DNA of 64,000 nucleotides from Streptomyces werraensis (GCA_014656175.1 BNBX01000005.1:436041-500040); one strand, 5' to 3'. Positions 33,824-44,641 are shown, counted from the stretch's first letter. Notes: generated by a model not told the origin, from the letters alone. Translations and numbers: made by a program.

Positions 33824-34707
33824 CCGTCCCGGCCCTCGAGGCGGACGCGCTCGGCAAGCGCTTCGGCCGCCGCGCCTGGGCGCTGCGCGACTGTTCCTTC
33901 CGGCTGCCCGCCGGACGCGTGTGCGCCGTCGTCGGACCCAACGGCGCCGGCAAGTCCACGCTCCTCGCGCTCGCCGCCGGACTGCTCGCGCCCACCGAGG
34001 GCACGGTCCGTGTGCTCGGCGCACGCCCGGCCGCCGCCCGCCCCCGGGTGGGCTACGTCGACCAGGACAAGCCGCTGTACCAGCAGCTCACGGTCGCGGA
34101 GACGCTGCGCATGGGCGCCGACCTCAACCCCGGCCGCTGGGACGCGGACACCGCGCGCCGGGTCGTGGCCGGCGGCGACCTGGACCCGGACCGGCGGATC
34201 CGCGTCCTCTCCGGCGGCCAGCGCACCCGGGTCGCGCTCGCCCTCGCCCTGGGCAAGCGGCCCGAACTGCTGCTCCTGGACGAGCCGATGGCCGACCTCG
34301 ACCCGCTCGCCCGGCACGAGCTGATGGGCCTCCTGATGGGCGAGGCCGCCGCCCACGGCACCACCGTCGTGATGTCCTCGCACGTCGTCGCCGAGCTGGA
34401 GGACTCCTGCGACCACCTGCTGCTGGTCGGCGGCGGCCAGGTCCGGCTCTCCGGCGAGATCGACGACCTGCTGGCCGCCCACACCCGGGTGACCGCCCCC
34501 GCCACGGCGGACCTCTCCCCGCACCAGGTCGTCGAGTCCCGCACCACCGGCCGCCAGCTCGGCGCGGTGATCCGCCCGTCCGGCCCGCTGCCCGCCGACT
34601 GGCGCACCGGCACGCCGACCCTCGAGGACCTGGTCCTGTCCTACCTGCGCAACCCCGCGGCCCCGGCCCTGCCCCCCGCGCCCGAAACCCTGGAGGCCGC
34701 CGTATGA
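33820..34707 (+). CDS. ABC transporter ATPase in YtrA-type operon
   Basis: 295 residues from ATG 33820. Walker A GPNGAGKST near residue 43, the signature as LSGGQRTRVALAL near 130, Walker B LLLLDEPMADLDP and SSHVVAELE with the switch His are present. The last 80 residues after the catalytic domain are an ABC-2 exporter-type extension. The gene overlaps both neighbours by 4 bases (ATGA), forming a tight regulator-ATPase-permease operon. Export or resistance to a membrane or cell-wall agent is inferred from the YtrA-type arrangement. Confidence 0.92.
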   Translation: MTVPALEADALGKRFGRRAWALRDCSFRLPAGRVCAVVGPNGAGKSTLLALAAGLLAPTEGTVRVLGARPAAARPRVGYVDQDKPLYQQLTVAETLRMGADLNPGRWDADTARRVVAGGDLDPDRRIRVLSGGQRTRVALALALGKRPELLLLDEPMADLDPLARHELMGLLMGEAAAHGTTVVMSSHVVAELEDSCDHLLLVGGGQVRLSGEIDDLLAAHTRVTAPATADLSPHQVVESRTTGRQLGAVIRPSGPLPADWRTGTPTLEDLVLSYLRNPAAPALPPAPETLEAAV

Positions 34708-35705
34708 CCACCGCCCTCGCCACCCCGGCCGCCCCCGCCCGCGCCACCGGCGTCCCCCGCCAGTGGCGCTGGCTGGCCCGGCTGCACCGCCCGGCCCTGA
34801 TCTGCGGCGGCGCGCTGGCCCTGCTCACCGCGGCGGCGCTGCTGTGGCTCGGCGGGCCGCTGACCGACGCGTCGGCGGCGGCGTGGAAGGCGTACAACGC
34901 CTGCGCGTGGGACGAGGTGTGCCGCTACGACCAGGACGCGATCATCCTCTACAAGGAGGTCTACACCTGGACGACGGCCGCCGTGCTGGCCGTGCCGTTC
35001 CTGGTCGCCGCCTGGGCCGGCGGCGCGCTGGTCGGCCGCGAGACGGAGTCCGGCACGGCCCGCCTCGCCTGGACCCAGGGCGTCTCCCCGACCCGCTGGC
35101 TGGCCTCCCGGCTGACCCTGCCGGCCCTGCTCGTCGTCGTCGGGAGCGGGCTGCCGGCGGCCCTGCACCGCTGGGCGTGGACCGCGGCCGACGGACGCGT
35201 CGACACCGCCAAGTCCTGGCACTCCTCCGCCACTTTCCTCGCCGGCGGCACCGTCCCCGTGGGCCTGGCGCTGGCCGGTCTGGCGGCGGGCGCCCTGGCC
35301 GGGCTGCTGCTCAGCCGCGCGATGGCCGCGCTGGCCACCGCAGCCGTCGCCGTCGGGGTGCTGTGGGCGGGCGCCCACGCGGCCCTGCCGTACCTGTGGC
35401 CCTCCGTGACCCGGGTCTCCGGCCTGCGGGACGGGCCGCTGGGGAGCGGCATGCACGTCGGTGAGGGCGTGCTGACCGCCGACGGGGGCCGGGCCGCGGC
35501 CCCGTGCTTCACCAGCCGTCTCCCCGACTGCCGTGAGGAGCTCGCCGACCTGGGCGCCACCGCCTTCTACCGCGACTTCCACCCCGCCTCCCACTACTGG
35601 CCGCTCCAGCTGGTCACCACGGGCATCCTGCTCGCCGTGGCCGGCCTGCTGACGTACGCGGCGTTCCAGGTGCTGCGCCGCACGACCGGGACGGCGCGCG
35701 GCTGA
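34704..35705 (+). CDS. ABC transporter permease in YtrA-type operon
   Basis: 333 residues from ATG 34704, overlapping the ATPase stop. Membrane helices lie at about 30-50, 92-115, 140-158, 180-205, 210-230 and 303-323. Between the first two is an external loop with paired cysteines (NACAWDEVCRYDQ), and a larger loop between the fifth and sixth holds CFTSRLPDCREEL. GRETESGTARLAWTQG near residue 112 is a phrase typical of Streptomyces ABC-2 permeases. The paired cysteines in external loops suggest disulfides. It pairs with the ATPase above. Confidence 0.86.
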   Translation: MTTALATPAAPARATGVPRQWRWLARLHRPALICGGALALLTAAALLWLGGPLTDASAAAWKAYNACAWDEVCRYDQDAIILYKEVYTWTTAAVLAVPFLVAAWAGGALVGRETESGTARLAWTQGVSPTRWLASRLTLPALLVVVGSGLPAALHRWAWTAADGRVDTAKSWHSSATFLAGGTVPVGLALAGLAAGALAGLLLSRAMAALATAAVAVGVLWAGAHAALPYLWPSVTRVSGLRDGPLGSGMHVGEGVLTADGGRAAAPCFTSRLPDCREELADLGATAFYRDFHPASHYWPLQLVTTGILLAVAGLLTYAAFQVLRRTTGTARG

Positions 35706-35722
35706 CGCGACCGCGTTTCTCG

Positions 35723-35751
35723 GGGGGCGTGCCCGTGGGGGGCACGCCCCC
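35723..35751 (+). terminator. Terminator of the YtrA-type ABC operon
   Basis: GGGGGCGTGCC (35723-35733) and GGCACGCCCCC (35741-35751) make a perfect 11-bp stem with a 7-base loop, 17 bases after the permease stop. Confidence 0.85.
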
Positions 35752-35975
35752 TCGCCGTGTGCACCCCCGTGGGCCACCGCCCGCTGCCCTGGACGTCATG
35801 TCGCCGTAACCACGGATTCAGACGGCCTTGCGACGCTCGGTGAATGCATCCCGCCGCGGCAGAGCCCTCACCCAGCCGGGTGAACGGGAGGTACGGGAGC
35901 GCCTCAGGGCCACCACCGCTCCCACCCGCGCTTTCCGACGCGCCCGTGACGCCCTTCGCGCGGAAGAATGGAGTC

Positions 35976-38210
35976 ATGAGCCAGCCCAACACCCAGGCAC
36001 AGGTCCAGCACTCGCAGCCCTCCGTGGGCTCCATCGCCGCGCACCGGCCGCACACCGTGGCCGGAACGGTGTCCGATCTGGAACCCGACATCGACGCCGA
36101 CCTGGACGGCTACGAGGAGGCGCACATCGAAGGCGCCGCCCCGCTTCCGCAGGGCCGTTTCCTCGACCGCGAGCGCAGTTGGCTGGCGTTCAACGAGCGG
36201 GTGCTCGAACTGGCCGAGGATCCCGAGACGCCGCTGCTGGAGCGTGCGAACTTCCTCGCGATCTTCGCCAGCAACCTGGACGAGTTCTTCATGGTCCGGG
36301 TCGCGGGACTCAAGCGGCGCATAGCCACCGGCGTGGCCACCCGCTCCGCCTCCGGCCTCCAGCCCCGCGAGGTGCTGGAGATGATCTGGGCCCGCTCCCG
36401 GGAGCTGATGGCGCGGCACGCCGCCTGCTACCACGAGGACGTCGCCCCCGCCCTCGCGGAGGAGGGCATCCACCTGGTCCGCTGGAACGAGCTCACGGAG
36501 AAGGAGCAGGCCCGCCTCTTCACCCTGTTCCGGCACCAGATCTTCCCGGTGCTGACTCCGCTCGCGGTGGACCCGGCGCACCCCTTCCCGTACATCTCGG
36601 GTCTGTCGCTCAACCTGGCCGTGGTGGTGCGCAACCCGGTGACCGGGCACAAGCACTTCGCCCGGGTGAAGGTGCCGCCGCTGCTGTCCCGCTTCCTGGA
36701 GTCCTCCCCCGGCCGCTACGTCCCCGTCGAGGACGTCATCGCCGCACACCTGGAGGAGCTGTTCCCGGGCATGGAGGTGCTGGAGCACCACGCGTTCCGG
36801 CTCACCCGCAACGAGGACCTGGAGGTCGAGGAGGACGACGCGGAGAACCTCCTCCAGGCCCTGGAGAAGGAGCTGATGCGGCGCCGCTTCGGGCCGCCGG
36901 TGCGGCTCGAGGTGGAGGAGTCCGTCGACCGCGAGGTGCTGGACCTCCTCGTGCGCGAGCTGAAGATCTCCGAGGCCGAGGTGTACCCGCTGCCCGGCCC
37001 GCTCGACCTGACCGGCCTGTTCCGCATCCACAGCCTGGACCGGCCCGAGCTGAAGTACCCGAAGTTCGTCGCCGGCACCCACCGCGACCTGGCGGAGGTG
37101 GAGTCGGCGTCCGCGCCGGACATCTTCGCCGCGCTGCGCAGCCGGGACGTGCTGCTGCACCACCCGTACGACTCGTTCTCCACCTCCGTGCAGGCGTTCC
37201 TGGAGCAGGCGGCCGGCGACCCGGACGTGCTGGCCATCAAGCAGACGCTGTACCGCACCTCCGGCGACTCCCCGATAGTGGACGCCCTCATCGACGCCGC
37301 CGAGTCCGGCAAGCAGGTCCTCGTCCTGGTGGAGATCAAGGCCCGCTTCGACGAGCACGCCAACATCAAGTGGGCGCGCAAGCTGGAGGAGGCCGGCTGC
37401 CACGTCGTCTACGGCCTGGTCGGCCTGAAGACCCACTGCAAGCTGTCGCTGGTGGTCCGTCAGGAGGGCGAGACGCTAAGGCGGTACAGCCACGTCGGCA
37501 CGGGCAACTACCACCCGAAGACGGCCCGGCTGTACGAGGACCTCGGGTTGCTCACCGCGGACCCGCAGGTCGGCGCGGACCTGTCCGACCTGTTCAACCG
37601 TCTTTCCGGCTACTCCCGCCGCGAGACCTACCGGCGGCTGCTGGTCGCCCCCAAGTCCCTGCGCGACGGGCTGATCTCACGGATCGACAAGGAGGCGCAG
37701 CACCACCGCGCCGGACGGCCCGCGTATGTGCGCATCAAGGTCAACTCGATGGTCGACGAGGCCGTCATCGACGCCTGCTACCGGGCGTCCCAGGCGGGCG
37801 TGCCCGTCGACATCTGGGTGCGCGGCATCTGCGCGGTCCGGCCCGGCGTGCCGGGGCTGTCGGAGAACGTGCGGGTGCGGTCCGTCCTCGGGCGCTTCCT
37901 CGAACACTCGCGGGTGTTCGCCTTCGGCAACGGCGGTGAGCCCGAGGTGTGGATCGGCAGCGCCGACATGATGCACCGCAACCTCGACCGGCGGATCGAG
38001 GCGCTGGTGCGGGTCACCGACCCTGCGCACCGGGCCGCCCTCAGCCGGCTGCTGGACACGGGGATGTCCGACACCACGGCGTCCTGGCACCTCGGCCCGG
38101 ACGGCGAGTGGACCCGGCACTCCACGGACGCGGACGGCCAGCCCCTGCGGAACATCCAGGAGATGCTCATTGACGCCCGGAGGCGCCGGCGTGGCACAGC
38201 AGCACCCTGA
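35976..38210 (+). CDS. ppk: Polyphosphate kinase
   Basis: 744 residues from ATG 35976. The family begins at about residue 60 ([19 protein letters not shown]) after a disordered lead. [20 protein letters not shown], the autophosphorylated His506 in [12 protein letters not shown] and the second catalytic region (HKHF-type loop) mark PPK1. It reversibly builds polyphosphate from ATP. A GGGTGAAC (GTTCACCC on the other strand) at 35878-35885 could be part of a PHO box, since ppk is PhoP-controlled in Streptomyces (known). The CHAD gene overlaps its end by 20 bases, linking polyphosphate synthesis and binding. Confidence 0.95.
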   Translation: MSQPNTQAQVQHSQPSVGSIAAHRPHTVAGTVSDLEPDIDADLDGYEEAHIEGAAPLPQGRFLDRERSWLAFNERVLELAEDPETPLLERANFLAIFASNLDEFFMVRVAGLKRRIATGVATRSASGLQPREVLEMIWARSRELMARHAACYHEDVAPALAEEGIHLVRWNELTEKEQARLFTLFRHQIFPVLTPLAVDPAHPFPYISGLSLNLAVVVRNPVTGHKHFARVKVPPLLSRFLESSPGRYVPVEDVIAAHLEELFPGMEVLEHHAFRLTRNEDLEVEEDDAENLLQALEKELMRRRFGPPVRLEVEESVDREVLDLLVRELKISEAEVYPLPGPLDLTGLFRIHSLDRPELKYPKFVAGTHRDLAEVESASAPDIFAALRSRDVLLHHPYDSFSTSVQAFLEQAAGDPDVLAIKQTLYRTSGDSPIVDALIDAAESGKQVLVLVEIKARFDEHANIKWARKLEEAGCHVVYGLVGLKTHCKLSLVVRQEGETLRRYSHVGTGNYHPKTARLYEDLGLLTADPQVGADLSDLFNRLSGYSRRETYRRLLVAPKSLRDGLISRIDKEAQHHRAGRPAYVRIKVNSMVDEAVIDACYRASQAGVPVDIWVRGICAVRPGVPGLSENVRVRSVLGRFLEHSRVFAFGNGGEPEVWIGSADMMHRNLDRRIEALVRVTDPAHRAALSRLLDTGMSDTTASWHLGPDGEWTRHSTDADGQPLRNIQEMLIDARRRRRGTAAP

Positions 38211-39777
38211 TCCCGCGGACGTCCTGGCCCGCCATCTGCGGGCCAGGGCCACCGAGTTCCTCCGTGCGCTGCGCCTCCACCGGGGCGCGGCGACACCGGA
38301 GGACTCCGCGGAGGCGGCCCGCGCCCTGAGACGCGCGGCCCGCCGCATCAGCGCGGGCCTCTACACCTTCCAGCCCGCACTGGACCCGGCCTGGTCCCAG
38401 GCCCTGGGTCCGGAACTCGCGTGGGTCTCCGGCACGTTGTCCCAGGAAGACGCCTGCGCCACCCGTCTCACCCGCCTCCTGGAAGCCCTCCACCACCTCT
38501 CGGGCCCGGTGCCCTCCTCGGCGCGGCCGCCCGCGCGGCGGACACCCGCCCCCGACGAGGCTCCGGACTTCACGAGGGCCTCCGCCCCTGACGGGCGCGC
38601 GGGCCCGGCCGAGGACGGCCCGCGAAGCGCGCCCCGTGTCCGCGACGGCGGCGGGTCCGCGTCCCCGGCACGCGAACGCGGCCTGACCGCCCACCACGAC
38701 GCACCACCCGTCACCGACGCCCCGTCCACGGCACCCGCCGAGGGCTTCCCGGACCGCCGGGTCTCCACTCCCTCCCCCGGTGCGCCTGCCACCCGGCCCG
38801 CGTCCCGCGCCCCCGGTGCGCCCACGCCCGCCGACGGCATCCCGCCGGACGTACCCCGTCCCGTCGCCCCGGCGTCCGGTGCACAGGCCGCCGCCCGTGC
38901 CGTCCGCGCGGCCGGATGCCTCCCCGCCGCGGCCCGCCGCACCCCCGCCGCGACCGTGACCGCCACCGTCCCGGCCCCGGACGGCCGGCGCGCGGGCGGC
39001 CGGCGTCCCGAGGGGGAGCCCGGTGCCGCCGGTGCCGGGCGCTCGGGGGACGACGCGCGTGACCCCGACAGCGGCCCGGGCAGCGGGTTCGCGGCGGGCG
39101 GTCCGCGCCCCGGGAGCCGCGCCCGTGCCGCCGGCGCCCGGCCCGCCCCCGACCGGAGCCACCTCGCCGTAGGCGCCGCCAAGGCCGCCGCCCTGCTCGA
39201 ACGGCAGCTCACGCTTGCCCGGACGCGGGCGCACTCCGCCGCCCTGCAGGCGCTCGGGTCCGCGCGGTTCCATGCCGTCGCCGACCAGGTGGCCGTGCTG
39301 GCCAGTGAGGTCCCGTTGGCGGGCAGGGCCACGGACATCGATCTGCGTCCGCTCGCCGACGCCGCGCGGGAGCGGCTCGTGGCCGCCGTCGCCGCGTTGC
39401 CGCTGGTCACCGCGGGGAGTCCGTACAACGCCGAGGCGCTGGTGCACGGTCTGTCGCCCGACCCCGCCCCGCACCCGCAGGACGCCCCCTGGCACCAGGT
39501 GCGGCTCCTGCTCCGGCTGCACCGGTACGCCCGGGAGGTGCTGGATCCCGCCGCGGGCGACGACCCCCGGCTGCGTGCGGCGGGCGAGGCGCTGGACCGG
39601 CACCGGGACGCCGCCGAGGCCGCTGCCGCCGCCGCTCAGGCGGCCCGCACGCCGAGGATCGCGCCGGCCACGGCGTACGCGCTGGGCGTGCTCCACGCCG
39701 GCCAGCGGCATGAGGTGGAGGCCGCGCGGTACGCGTTCCAGCGTGCCTGGCGGCAGCCGCCCGCCGGCACCCCGTAG
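38191..39777 (+). CDS. CHAD-domain protein with long low-complexity insert
   Basis: 528 residues from GTG 38191, 7 bases after GGAGG and inside the ppk end (TTG 38170 is an alternative). The arginine-rich N-terminal helices ([20 protein letters not shown] near residue 43) and helical C-terminal third (about 330-520) look like the two halves of a CHAD polyphosphate-binding domain. Between them, residues about 105-325 are Pro/Ala/Gly/Arg-rich low complexity. CHAD proteins bind polyphosphate granules through basic surfaces. Translation coupled to ppk supports a role on polyphosphate made by that enzyme. The first canonical His of the motif is not obvious, so the assignment is slightly uncertain. 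Confidence 0.78.
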   Translation: MAQQHPDPADVLARHLRARATEFLRALRLHRGAATPEDSAEAARALRRAARRISAGLYTFQPALDPAWSQALGPELAWVSGTLSQEDACATRLTRLLEALHHLSGPVPSSARPPARRTPAPDEAPDFTRASAPDGRAGPAEDGPRSAPRVRDGGGSASPARERGLTAHHDAPPVTDAPSTAPAEGFPDRRVSTPSPGAPATRPASRAPGAPTPADGIPPDVPRPVAPASGAQAAARAVRAAGCLPAAARRTPAATVTATVPAPDGRRAGGRRPEGEPGAAGAGRSGDDARDPDSGPGSGFAAGGPRPGSRARAAGARPAPDRSHLAVGAAKAAALLERQLTLARTRAHSAALQALGSARFHAVADQVAVLASEVPLAGRATDIDLRPLADAARERLVAAVAALPLVTAGSPYNAEALVHGLSPDPAPHPQDAPWHQVRLLLRLHRYAREVLDPAAGDDPRLRAAGEALDRHRDAAEAAAAAAQAARTPRIAPATAYALGVLHAGQRHEVEAARYAFQRAWRQPPAGTP

Positions 39778-39803
39778 AACGCCCTGGAACAGGGAGGCCC
39801 TCG

Positions 39804-40244
39804 GTGCGCACCACCCGGCCCGGCAGGCACGGCGCCCTCACCGTCGAGGCGGCCGGCTGCGTCCTGTGGCGCCGCTCGCCCGTCACCGGCGAGCTGGAGC
39901 TGTGCCTGGTCCACCGGCCCAAGTACGACGACTGGTCCTGGCCGAAGGGCAAGCTGAAGCGCGGCGAGGACGCGCTCGCGGGCGCCCTGCGCGAGGTCGC
40001 CGAGGAGACCGGGCACACCGCGGTGCCGGCCGCGGAGCTGCCCAGCACCCGCTACCTCGCGCACGGCCGTCCCAAGCGGGTCCGCTACTGGGCGGCCGAG
40101 GCGGTCTCCGGCACGTTCACCCCGAACGACGAGGTCGACCGCATCCTCTGGCTCCCGCCGGACGCGGCCCGCCGCCACCTCACCTCGCCGATGGACGCCG
40201 GCCTGGTGGACGCCCTCCTCGCCGCCCTCCCCCCGGCCCCCTGA
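39804..40244 (+). CDS. NUDIX hydrolase
   Basis: 146 residues from GTG 39804, 6 bases after GGGAGG. The Nudix box is complete: G(x5)E(x7)REVxEExG, seen as GEDALAG then ALREVAEETGHT near residues 54-72. WPKGKLKRGE just before it is the form found in diadenosine-polyphosphate and MutT-type hydrolases. It lies 26 bases after the CHAD gene and 210 bases before pstS. In this setting removal of nucleoside or inositol-type polyphosphates is a reasonable guess; the substrate cannot be read from sequence. Confidence 0.9.
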   Translation: MRTTRPGRHGALTVEAAGCVLWRRSPVTGELELCLVHRPKYDDWSWPKGKLKRGEDALAGALREVAEETGHTAVPAAELPSTRYLAHGRPKRVRYWAAEAVSGTFTPNDEVDRILWLPPDAARRHLTSPMDAGLVDALLAALPPAP

Positions 40245-40283
40245 CACCGCCCGCGCCGTGGCCTCACCGCACCGTCCTCAGGG

Positions 40284-40327
40284 GTTCACCCCTCGTTCAT
40301 GTACGCCCATCGGCCGCTTCACCTCTT
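40284..40327 (+). promoter_or_regulatory. PHO box of pstSCAB
   Basis: Direct repeat units in 11-base phase: GTTCACCCCTC (40284-40294), GTTCATGTACG (40295-40305), a weak unit, and CTTCACCTCTT (40317-40327). The first two match the Streptomyces PhoP consensus GTTCACC. This is the expected activation site for pstS under phosphate limitation. Confidence 0.85.
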
Positions 40328-40454
40328 CTGCCTAATTTCGGCCTTACGCGGTGCGGATCGGCCGTACACGCACCCTTACAGGACGAGGCGTCCCGCCTCA
40401 CCACACTTCGCACGCCGCCGATTTTCAGGACGGCGGCCACTGGAAGGAACACAA

Positions 40455-41582
40455 GTGAAGCTTCAGCGCATGAACCGGCGGGCCCTCGCTCTCGGTGCTC
40501 TCGCCGTCACCGGCGCCCTGGCCCTCACGGCGTGCGGCTCCGACGACACCGGCACCGGCAACGGCGGCGACGCCTCGGCGACCGCGCAGGCCGGGAACAT
40601 CGACTGCGGCGACGCCAAGGGCCAGCTCCAGGCGTCCGGCTCCTCCGCCCAGAAGAACGCCATCGACGCCTGGGTGAAGCAGTACACCGCGGCCTGCAAG
40701 GACGTGCAGATCAACTACAACCCGACCGGTTCGGGCGCCGGCATCACCGCGTTCACGCAGGGCCAGACCGCGTTCGCCGGCTCGGACTCCGCGCTGAAGC
40801 CGGAGGAGGTCGAGGCGTCGAAGAAGGTGTGCACGGACGGCCAGGGCATCGACCTGCCCATGGTCGGCGGCCCGATCGCGGTCGGCTTCAACGTCCCCGG
40901 CGTGGACACCCTCGCCCTGGACGCCCCGACCCTCGCGAAGATCTTCGACAACAAGATCACCAACTGGAACGACCCGGCGATCGCCAAGCTCAACTCCGGC
41001 GCCGACCTGCCCGACCTGAAGATCCAGGCCTTCCACCGCTCCGACGAGTCCGGCACCACGGACAACTTCACCAAGTACCTGAAGGCCGCCGCGCCCAAGG
41101 ACTGGAAGTACGAGCCGGGCAAGTCCTGGGAGGCCGAGGGCGGCCAGTCCGCGCAGGGCTCCTCCGGCGTCGCCCAGCAGGTGAAGCAGACCTCCGGCGC
41201 CATCTCGTACTTCGAGCTGTCCTACGCCTCGGACGGCATCAAGACCGTCGACATCAAGACCGAGGCCACCCAGCCGGTGAAGGCGACCATCGACAACGCC
41301 ACCGCCGCCATCGGCGCCGCCAAGGTGGTCGGCACCGGCAAGGACCTCGCGCTGGAGCTGGACTACACCCCGTCCGCCGAGGGCGCGTACCCGATCGTCC
41401 TGGTGACGTACGAGATCGTCTGCGACAAGGGCAACAAGGCCGACACCCTGCCCGCCACCAAGTCCTTCCTGAACTACATGGCCTCCGAGGAGGGTCAGGG
41501 ACAGCTGGCCGAGGCCGGCTACGCCCCGATGCCGCAGGAGATCATCACCAAGGTCCGCGAGACCGTCTCGAGCCTCAGCTGA
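40455..41582 (+). CDS. pstS: Phosphate-binding lipoprotein PstS
   Basis: 375 residues from GTG 40455, 6 bases after GGAAGGA. A signal peptide ends in the lipobox LTAC (Cys near residue 25). The mature protein has the phosphate-binding loop SGSSAQ, NYNPTGSGAGI and FHRSDESGTTDNF, all typical of PstS. It binds phosphate outside the membrane and delivers it to PstC/PstA. It is the first gene of the pst operon and is preceded by a PHO box. A 129-base gap before pstC may hold processing or attenuation signals that lower expression of the distal genes. Confidence 0.96.
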   Translation: MKLQRMNRRALALGALAVTGALALTACGSDDTGTGNGGDASATAQAGNIDCGDAKGQLQASGSSAQKNAIDAWVKQYTAACKDVQINYNPTGSGAGITAFTQGQTAFAGSDSALKPEEVEASKKVCTDGQGIDLPMVGGPIAVGFNVPGVDTLALDAPTLAKIFDNKITNWNDPAIAKLNSGADLPDLKIQAFHRSDESGTTDNFTKYLKAAAPKDWKYEPGKSWEAEGGQSAQGSSGVAQQVKQTSGAISYFELSYASDGIKTVDIKTEATQPVKATIDNATAAIGAAKVVGTGKDLALELDYTPSAEGAYPIVLVTYEIVCDKGNKADTLPATKSFLNYMASEEGQGQLAEAGYAPMPQEIITKVRETVSSLS

Positions 41583-41711
41583 CCCGAGTGTGCGGCCCGC
41601 GCCCGGTCCCGGGGCGGGCCGCACCGTCCGGTGCACCGCCAACAGGAGCCCCGGTCCCCGCGGCTCCGACCGAGCCGCCCGGCCCGGCGGCTCCGCAGAC
41701 CGGAGAACCCG

Positions 41712-42716
41712 ATGGACATCACCACGCAGAAACCCGCGGCCCCGCCGGCACCCGGCCCGGCCGCGCCCCCCGACGCCCCTGCCGCGCGCGGCGTCACCCG
41801 CCCCGGCGACCGGATCTTCCTCGGGCTGTCCCGGGGGTCCGGCATCTTCGTCCTGGTCCTGATGGCCGCCATCGCGGCGTTCCTCACCTACCGCGCCACG
41901 CTGGCCATCTCCAAGGACGAGGCCAACTTCTTCACCAGCTTCGAGTGGAACCCCAGCGGTGTCCCGCCGGAGTTCGGCATCGCGGTCCTGGCCTTCGGCA
42001 CGGTCGTGTCGTCGATCATCGCCATGGTCATCGCCGTGCCGGTCGCCGTCGCGATCGCCCTGTTCATCACGCACTACGCCCCGCGCCGTCTCGGCGGCCC
42101 CATCGGCTACGTGATCGACCTGCTCGCCGCCGTCCCGTCCATCGTCTACGGCCTGTGGGGCGCGCTCGTCCTGGTGCCGCACCTGGACGGCCTGTACGGC
42201 TGGCTCGACGACTACCTCGGCTGGACCGGGATCCTGGAGTGGAACGACGGCGCCCCGCGCTCGCTGTTCACCGTCGGCATCCTGCTCGCGGTGATGATCC
42301 TGCCGATCATCACCAACGTCAGCCGTGAGGTGTTCCGCCAGGTCCCGCGGATGCACGAGGAGGCCGCCCTGGCCCTCGGCGCCACCCGCTGGGAGGTCAT
42401 CCGCATGTCGGTGCTGCCGTTCGGCCGCTCCGGCGTGATCTCCGCGTCGATGCTGGGCCTCGGCCGCGCCCTCGGCGAGACGATGGCCGTCGCCATGGTG
42501 CTCTCCCCGAGCTTCACGATCAACGCCAGCCTGCTCGACCCGGGCGGCGGCACCTTCGCCCAGAACATCGCCAGCAAGTTCAACGAGGCCACCGAGATGG
42601 GCCGGGACGCGCTGATCGCCTCCGGTCTCGTGCTGTTCGTCATCACGCTGCTGGTCAACGGCGCGGCCCGGCTGATCATCGCCCGCCGCAAGGAGTACTC
42701 GGGGGCCAACGCATGA
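41712..42716 (+). CDS. pstC: Phosphate ABC permease PstC
   Basis: 334 residues from ATG 41712. A Pro/Ala-rich cytosolic lead is followed by six membrane helices, the first at about residues 45-65. The EAA loop (EEAALALGATRWEVIRMSVLP near residue 215, quoted over 20 as two parts EEAALALGATRW and EVIRMSVLP) contacts PstB. LLAAVPSIVYGLWG is a PstC signature. The stop overlaps the pstA start (ATGA), so the pair is translated together. Confidence 0.95.
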   Translation: MDITTQKPAAPPAPGPAAPPDAPAARGVTRPGDRIFLGLSRGSGIFVLVLMAAIAAFLTYRATLAISKDEANFFTSFEWNPSGVPPEFGIAVLAFGTVVSSIIAMVIAVPVAVAIALFITHYAPRRLGGPIGYVIDLLAAVPSIVYGLWGALVLVPHLDGLYGWLDDYLGWTGILEWNDGAPRSLFTVGILLAVMILPIITNVSREVFRQVPRMHEEAALALGATRWEVIRMSVLPFGRSGVISASMLGLGRALGETMAVAMVLSPSFTINASLLDPGGGTFAQNIASKFNEATEMGRDALIASGLVLFVITLLVNGAARLIIARRKEYSGANA

Positions 42717-43771
42717 GCCACGCAACTCTCCACAGCCGCCCGGCGAGCTCCCTGCGCGGGGCGACCCTGCCGAAGTGGTTCTCCTGGGCCGTCGCCGGCG
42801 CCTCCGCCGCGCTCGGGTACGGCATCAGCGCCGCGGCCGGGCTGCACAGCGACATCCAGTGGGCGCTGATCGCGGCGCTGCTGTTCGTCGGCGGCTCGTT
42901 CGCCGTGTCCGCCAAGGTCGAGGGGCGCCGTCAGGCCCGGGACCGCACCGCGACCAGCCTGGTGTGGGTGGCGTTCCTGCTGGCGGTGATCCCGCTCGCG
43001 TCGCTGACCTGGGAGACCGTCGAACGGGGCATCAAGGTCCTCGACGGCTACTTCCTCACCCACTCCATGGGCGTGGTCGCCGACACCGAGCCGGGCGGCG
43101 GCATCTACCACGCCCTGCTGGGCACGCTGGAGCAGGTCGGCCTCGCCACCTTGATCTCGGTGCCGGTCGGCGTGCTCACCGCGATCTACCTCGTCGAGTA
43201 CGGCCGTGGCCGGCTCGCGAAGGCCGTGACCTTCTTCGTGGACGTGATGACGGGCATCCCGTCCATCGTCGCGGGCCTGTTCGTCCTCAGCCTGTGGATC
43301 CTGATCCTCGGCATGGGCTACTCCGGCTTCGCCGGCTCCATGGCGCTGTCCATCCTGATGATCCCGGTGGTGGTGCGCTCCACGGAGGAGATGCTCAAGC
43401 TCGTCCCGAACGAGCTGCGCGAGGCGTCCCTCGCCCTGGGCGTCCCCAAGTGGCGCACCATCCTCAAGGTGGTCCTGCCGACGTCCGTCGGCGGCATCAC
43501 CACCGGCGTGATGCTCGCGATCGCCCGCATCACCGGTGAGACGGCCCCCGTGCTGCTCCTGGTGTGGGGCACGAACTTCATCAACGCCAACCCGTTCCAG
43601 GACCCGCAGGCCTCCCTGCCGATGTACATCTACCTGCAGTACACCAACGGCTCCGAGGCGGCGTACGACCGTGCCTGGGCGGCGGCCCTGACGCTCATCG
43701 CGTTCATCATGATCCTCAACCTGGTGGCCCGCGGCATAGCCCGCTGGAAGGCCCCGCAGACCGGTCGCTGA
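42713..43771 (+). CDS. pstA: Phosphate ABC permease PstA
   Basis: 352 residues from ATG 42713. It has about seven hydrophobic segments: one early pair (about 20-40 and 48-66) before the six-helix core. [15 protein letters not shown] is the PstA counterpart of the PstC signature, and the EAA loop is [20 protein letters not shown] near residue 238. It forms the membrane channel with PstC. The 49-base gap to pstB is the usual operon spacing. Confidence 0.95.
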   Translation: MSHATLHSRPASSLRGATLPKWFSWAVAGASAALGYGISAAAGLHSDIQWALIAALLFVGGSFAVSAKVEGRRQARDRTATSLVWVAFLLAVIPLASLTWETVERGIKVLDGYFLTHSMGVVADTEPGGGIYHALLGTLEQVGLATLISVPVGVLTAIYLVEYGRGRLAKAVTFFVDVMTGIPSIVAGLFVLSLWILILGMGYSGFAGSMALSILMIPVVVRSTEEMLKLVPNELREASLALGVPKWRTILKVVLPTSVGGITTGVMLAIARITGETAPVLLLVWGTNFINANPFQDPQASLPMYIYLQYTNGSEAAYDRAWAAALTLIAFIMILNLVARGIARWKAPQTGR

Positions 43772-43820
43772 CCGGCTCCCCCGCACAGTCGCCGGCGACC
43801 CGAAAGAAGCAGTGATACCC

Positions 43821-44597
43821 ATGGCCAAGCGCATCGACGTCAGCGGCCTCAACGCCTACTACGGATCCTTCCTGGCCATCGAGGACATCTCGATGACCAT
43901 CGAGCCCCGCTCCGTGACGGCCTTCATCGGCCCCTCCGGCTGCGGCAAGTCGACCTTCCTGCGCACCCTCAACCGCATGCACGAGGTGACCCCGGGCGGC
44001 CGGGTCGACGGCAAGGTCATGCTCGACGACGAGAACCTGTACGGCGCGGGCATCGACCCGGTGGCCGTGCGGCGCGAGGTCGGCATGGTCTTCCAGCGCC
44101 CGAACCCGTTCCCCACCATGTCGGTCTACGACAACGTGGCGGCGGGCCTGCGCCTGAACGGCAAGTACAGGAAGTCCCAGCTGGACGACGTCGTCGAGAA
44201 GTCCCTGCGGGGCGCCAACCTGTGGAACGAGGTCAAGGACCGGCTGAACAAGCCCGGCTCGGGCCTCTCCGGCGGCCAGCAGCAGCGCCTGTGCATCGCG
44301 CGGGCCATCGCCGTCGAGCCGAACGTGCTGCTGATGGACGAGCCCTGCTCCGCCCTCGACCCGATCTCCACCCTCGCCATCGAGGACCTGATCGGCGAGC
44401 TGAAGGAACGCTTCACGATCGTCATCGTGACGCACAACATGCAGCAGGCGGCGCGCGTCTCGGACCGCACGGCGTTCTTCAACCTGGCGGCGGTCGGCAA
44501 GCCCGGCAAGCTGATCGAGATCGACGACACGGAGCGGATCTTCTCCAACCCGTCGGTCCAGGCCACCGAGGACTACATCTCCGGCCGCTTCGGCTGA
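43821..44597 (+). CDS. pstB: Phosphate ABC ATPase PstB
   Basis: 258 residues from ATG 43821, the usual PstB length; GTG 43812 would add three residues. Walker [13 protein letters not shown] near residue 36, VFQRPNPFP (Q-loop, PstB-specific), signature [14 protein letters not shown] and Walker [13 protein letters not shown] with the switch His in THNMQQA. It powers phosphate uptake and closes the operon. A strong bidirectional terminator follows 44 bases later, beyond which pit runs the other way. Confidence 0.96.
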   Translation: MAKRIDVSGLNAYYGSFLAIEDISMTIEPRSVTAFIGPSGCGKSTFLRTLNRMHEVTPGGRVDGKVMLDDENLYGAGIDPVAVRREVGMVFQRPNPFPTMSVYDNVAAGLRLNGKYRKSQLDDVVEKSLRGANLWNEVKDRLNKPGSGLSGGQQQRLCIARAIAVEPNVLLMDEPCSALDPISTLAIEDLIGELKERFTIVIVTHNMQQAARVSDRTAFFNLAAVGKPGKLIEIDDTERIFSNPSVQATEDYISGRFG

Positions 44598-44641
44598 TCC
44601 GGCTCCTCGCGACGCTGCATGGCGGTGCCGCCGCGAGGCAC

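Noticed and set aside
39215..42328. Another ORF of over 1000 codons on the plus strand
   Set aside because: It crosses CHAD, NUDIX, pstS and pstC in a different frame and has an Arg/Pro/Thr-rich composition typical of a frame shadow.
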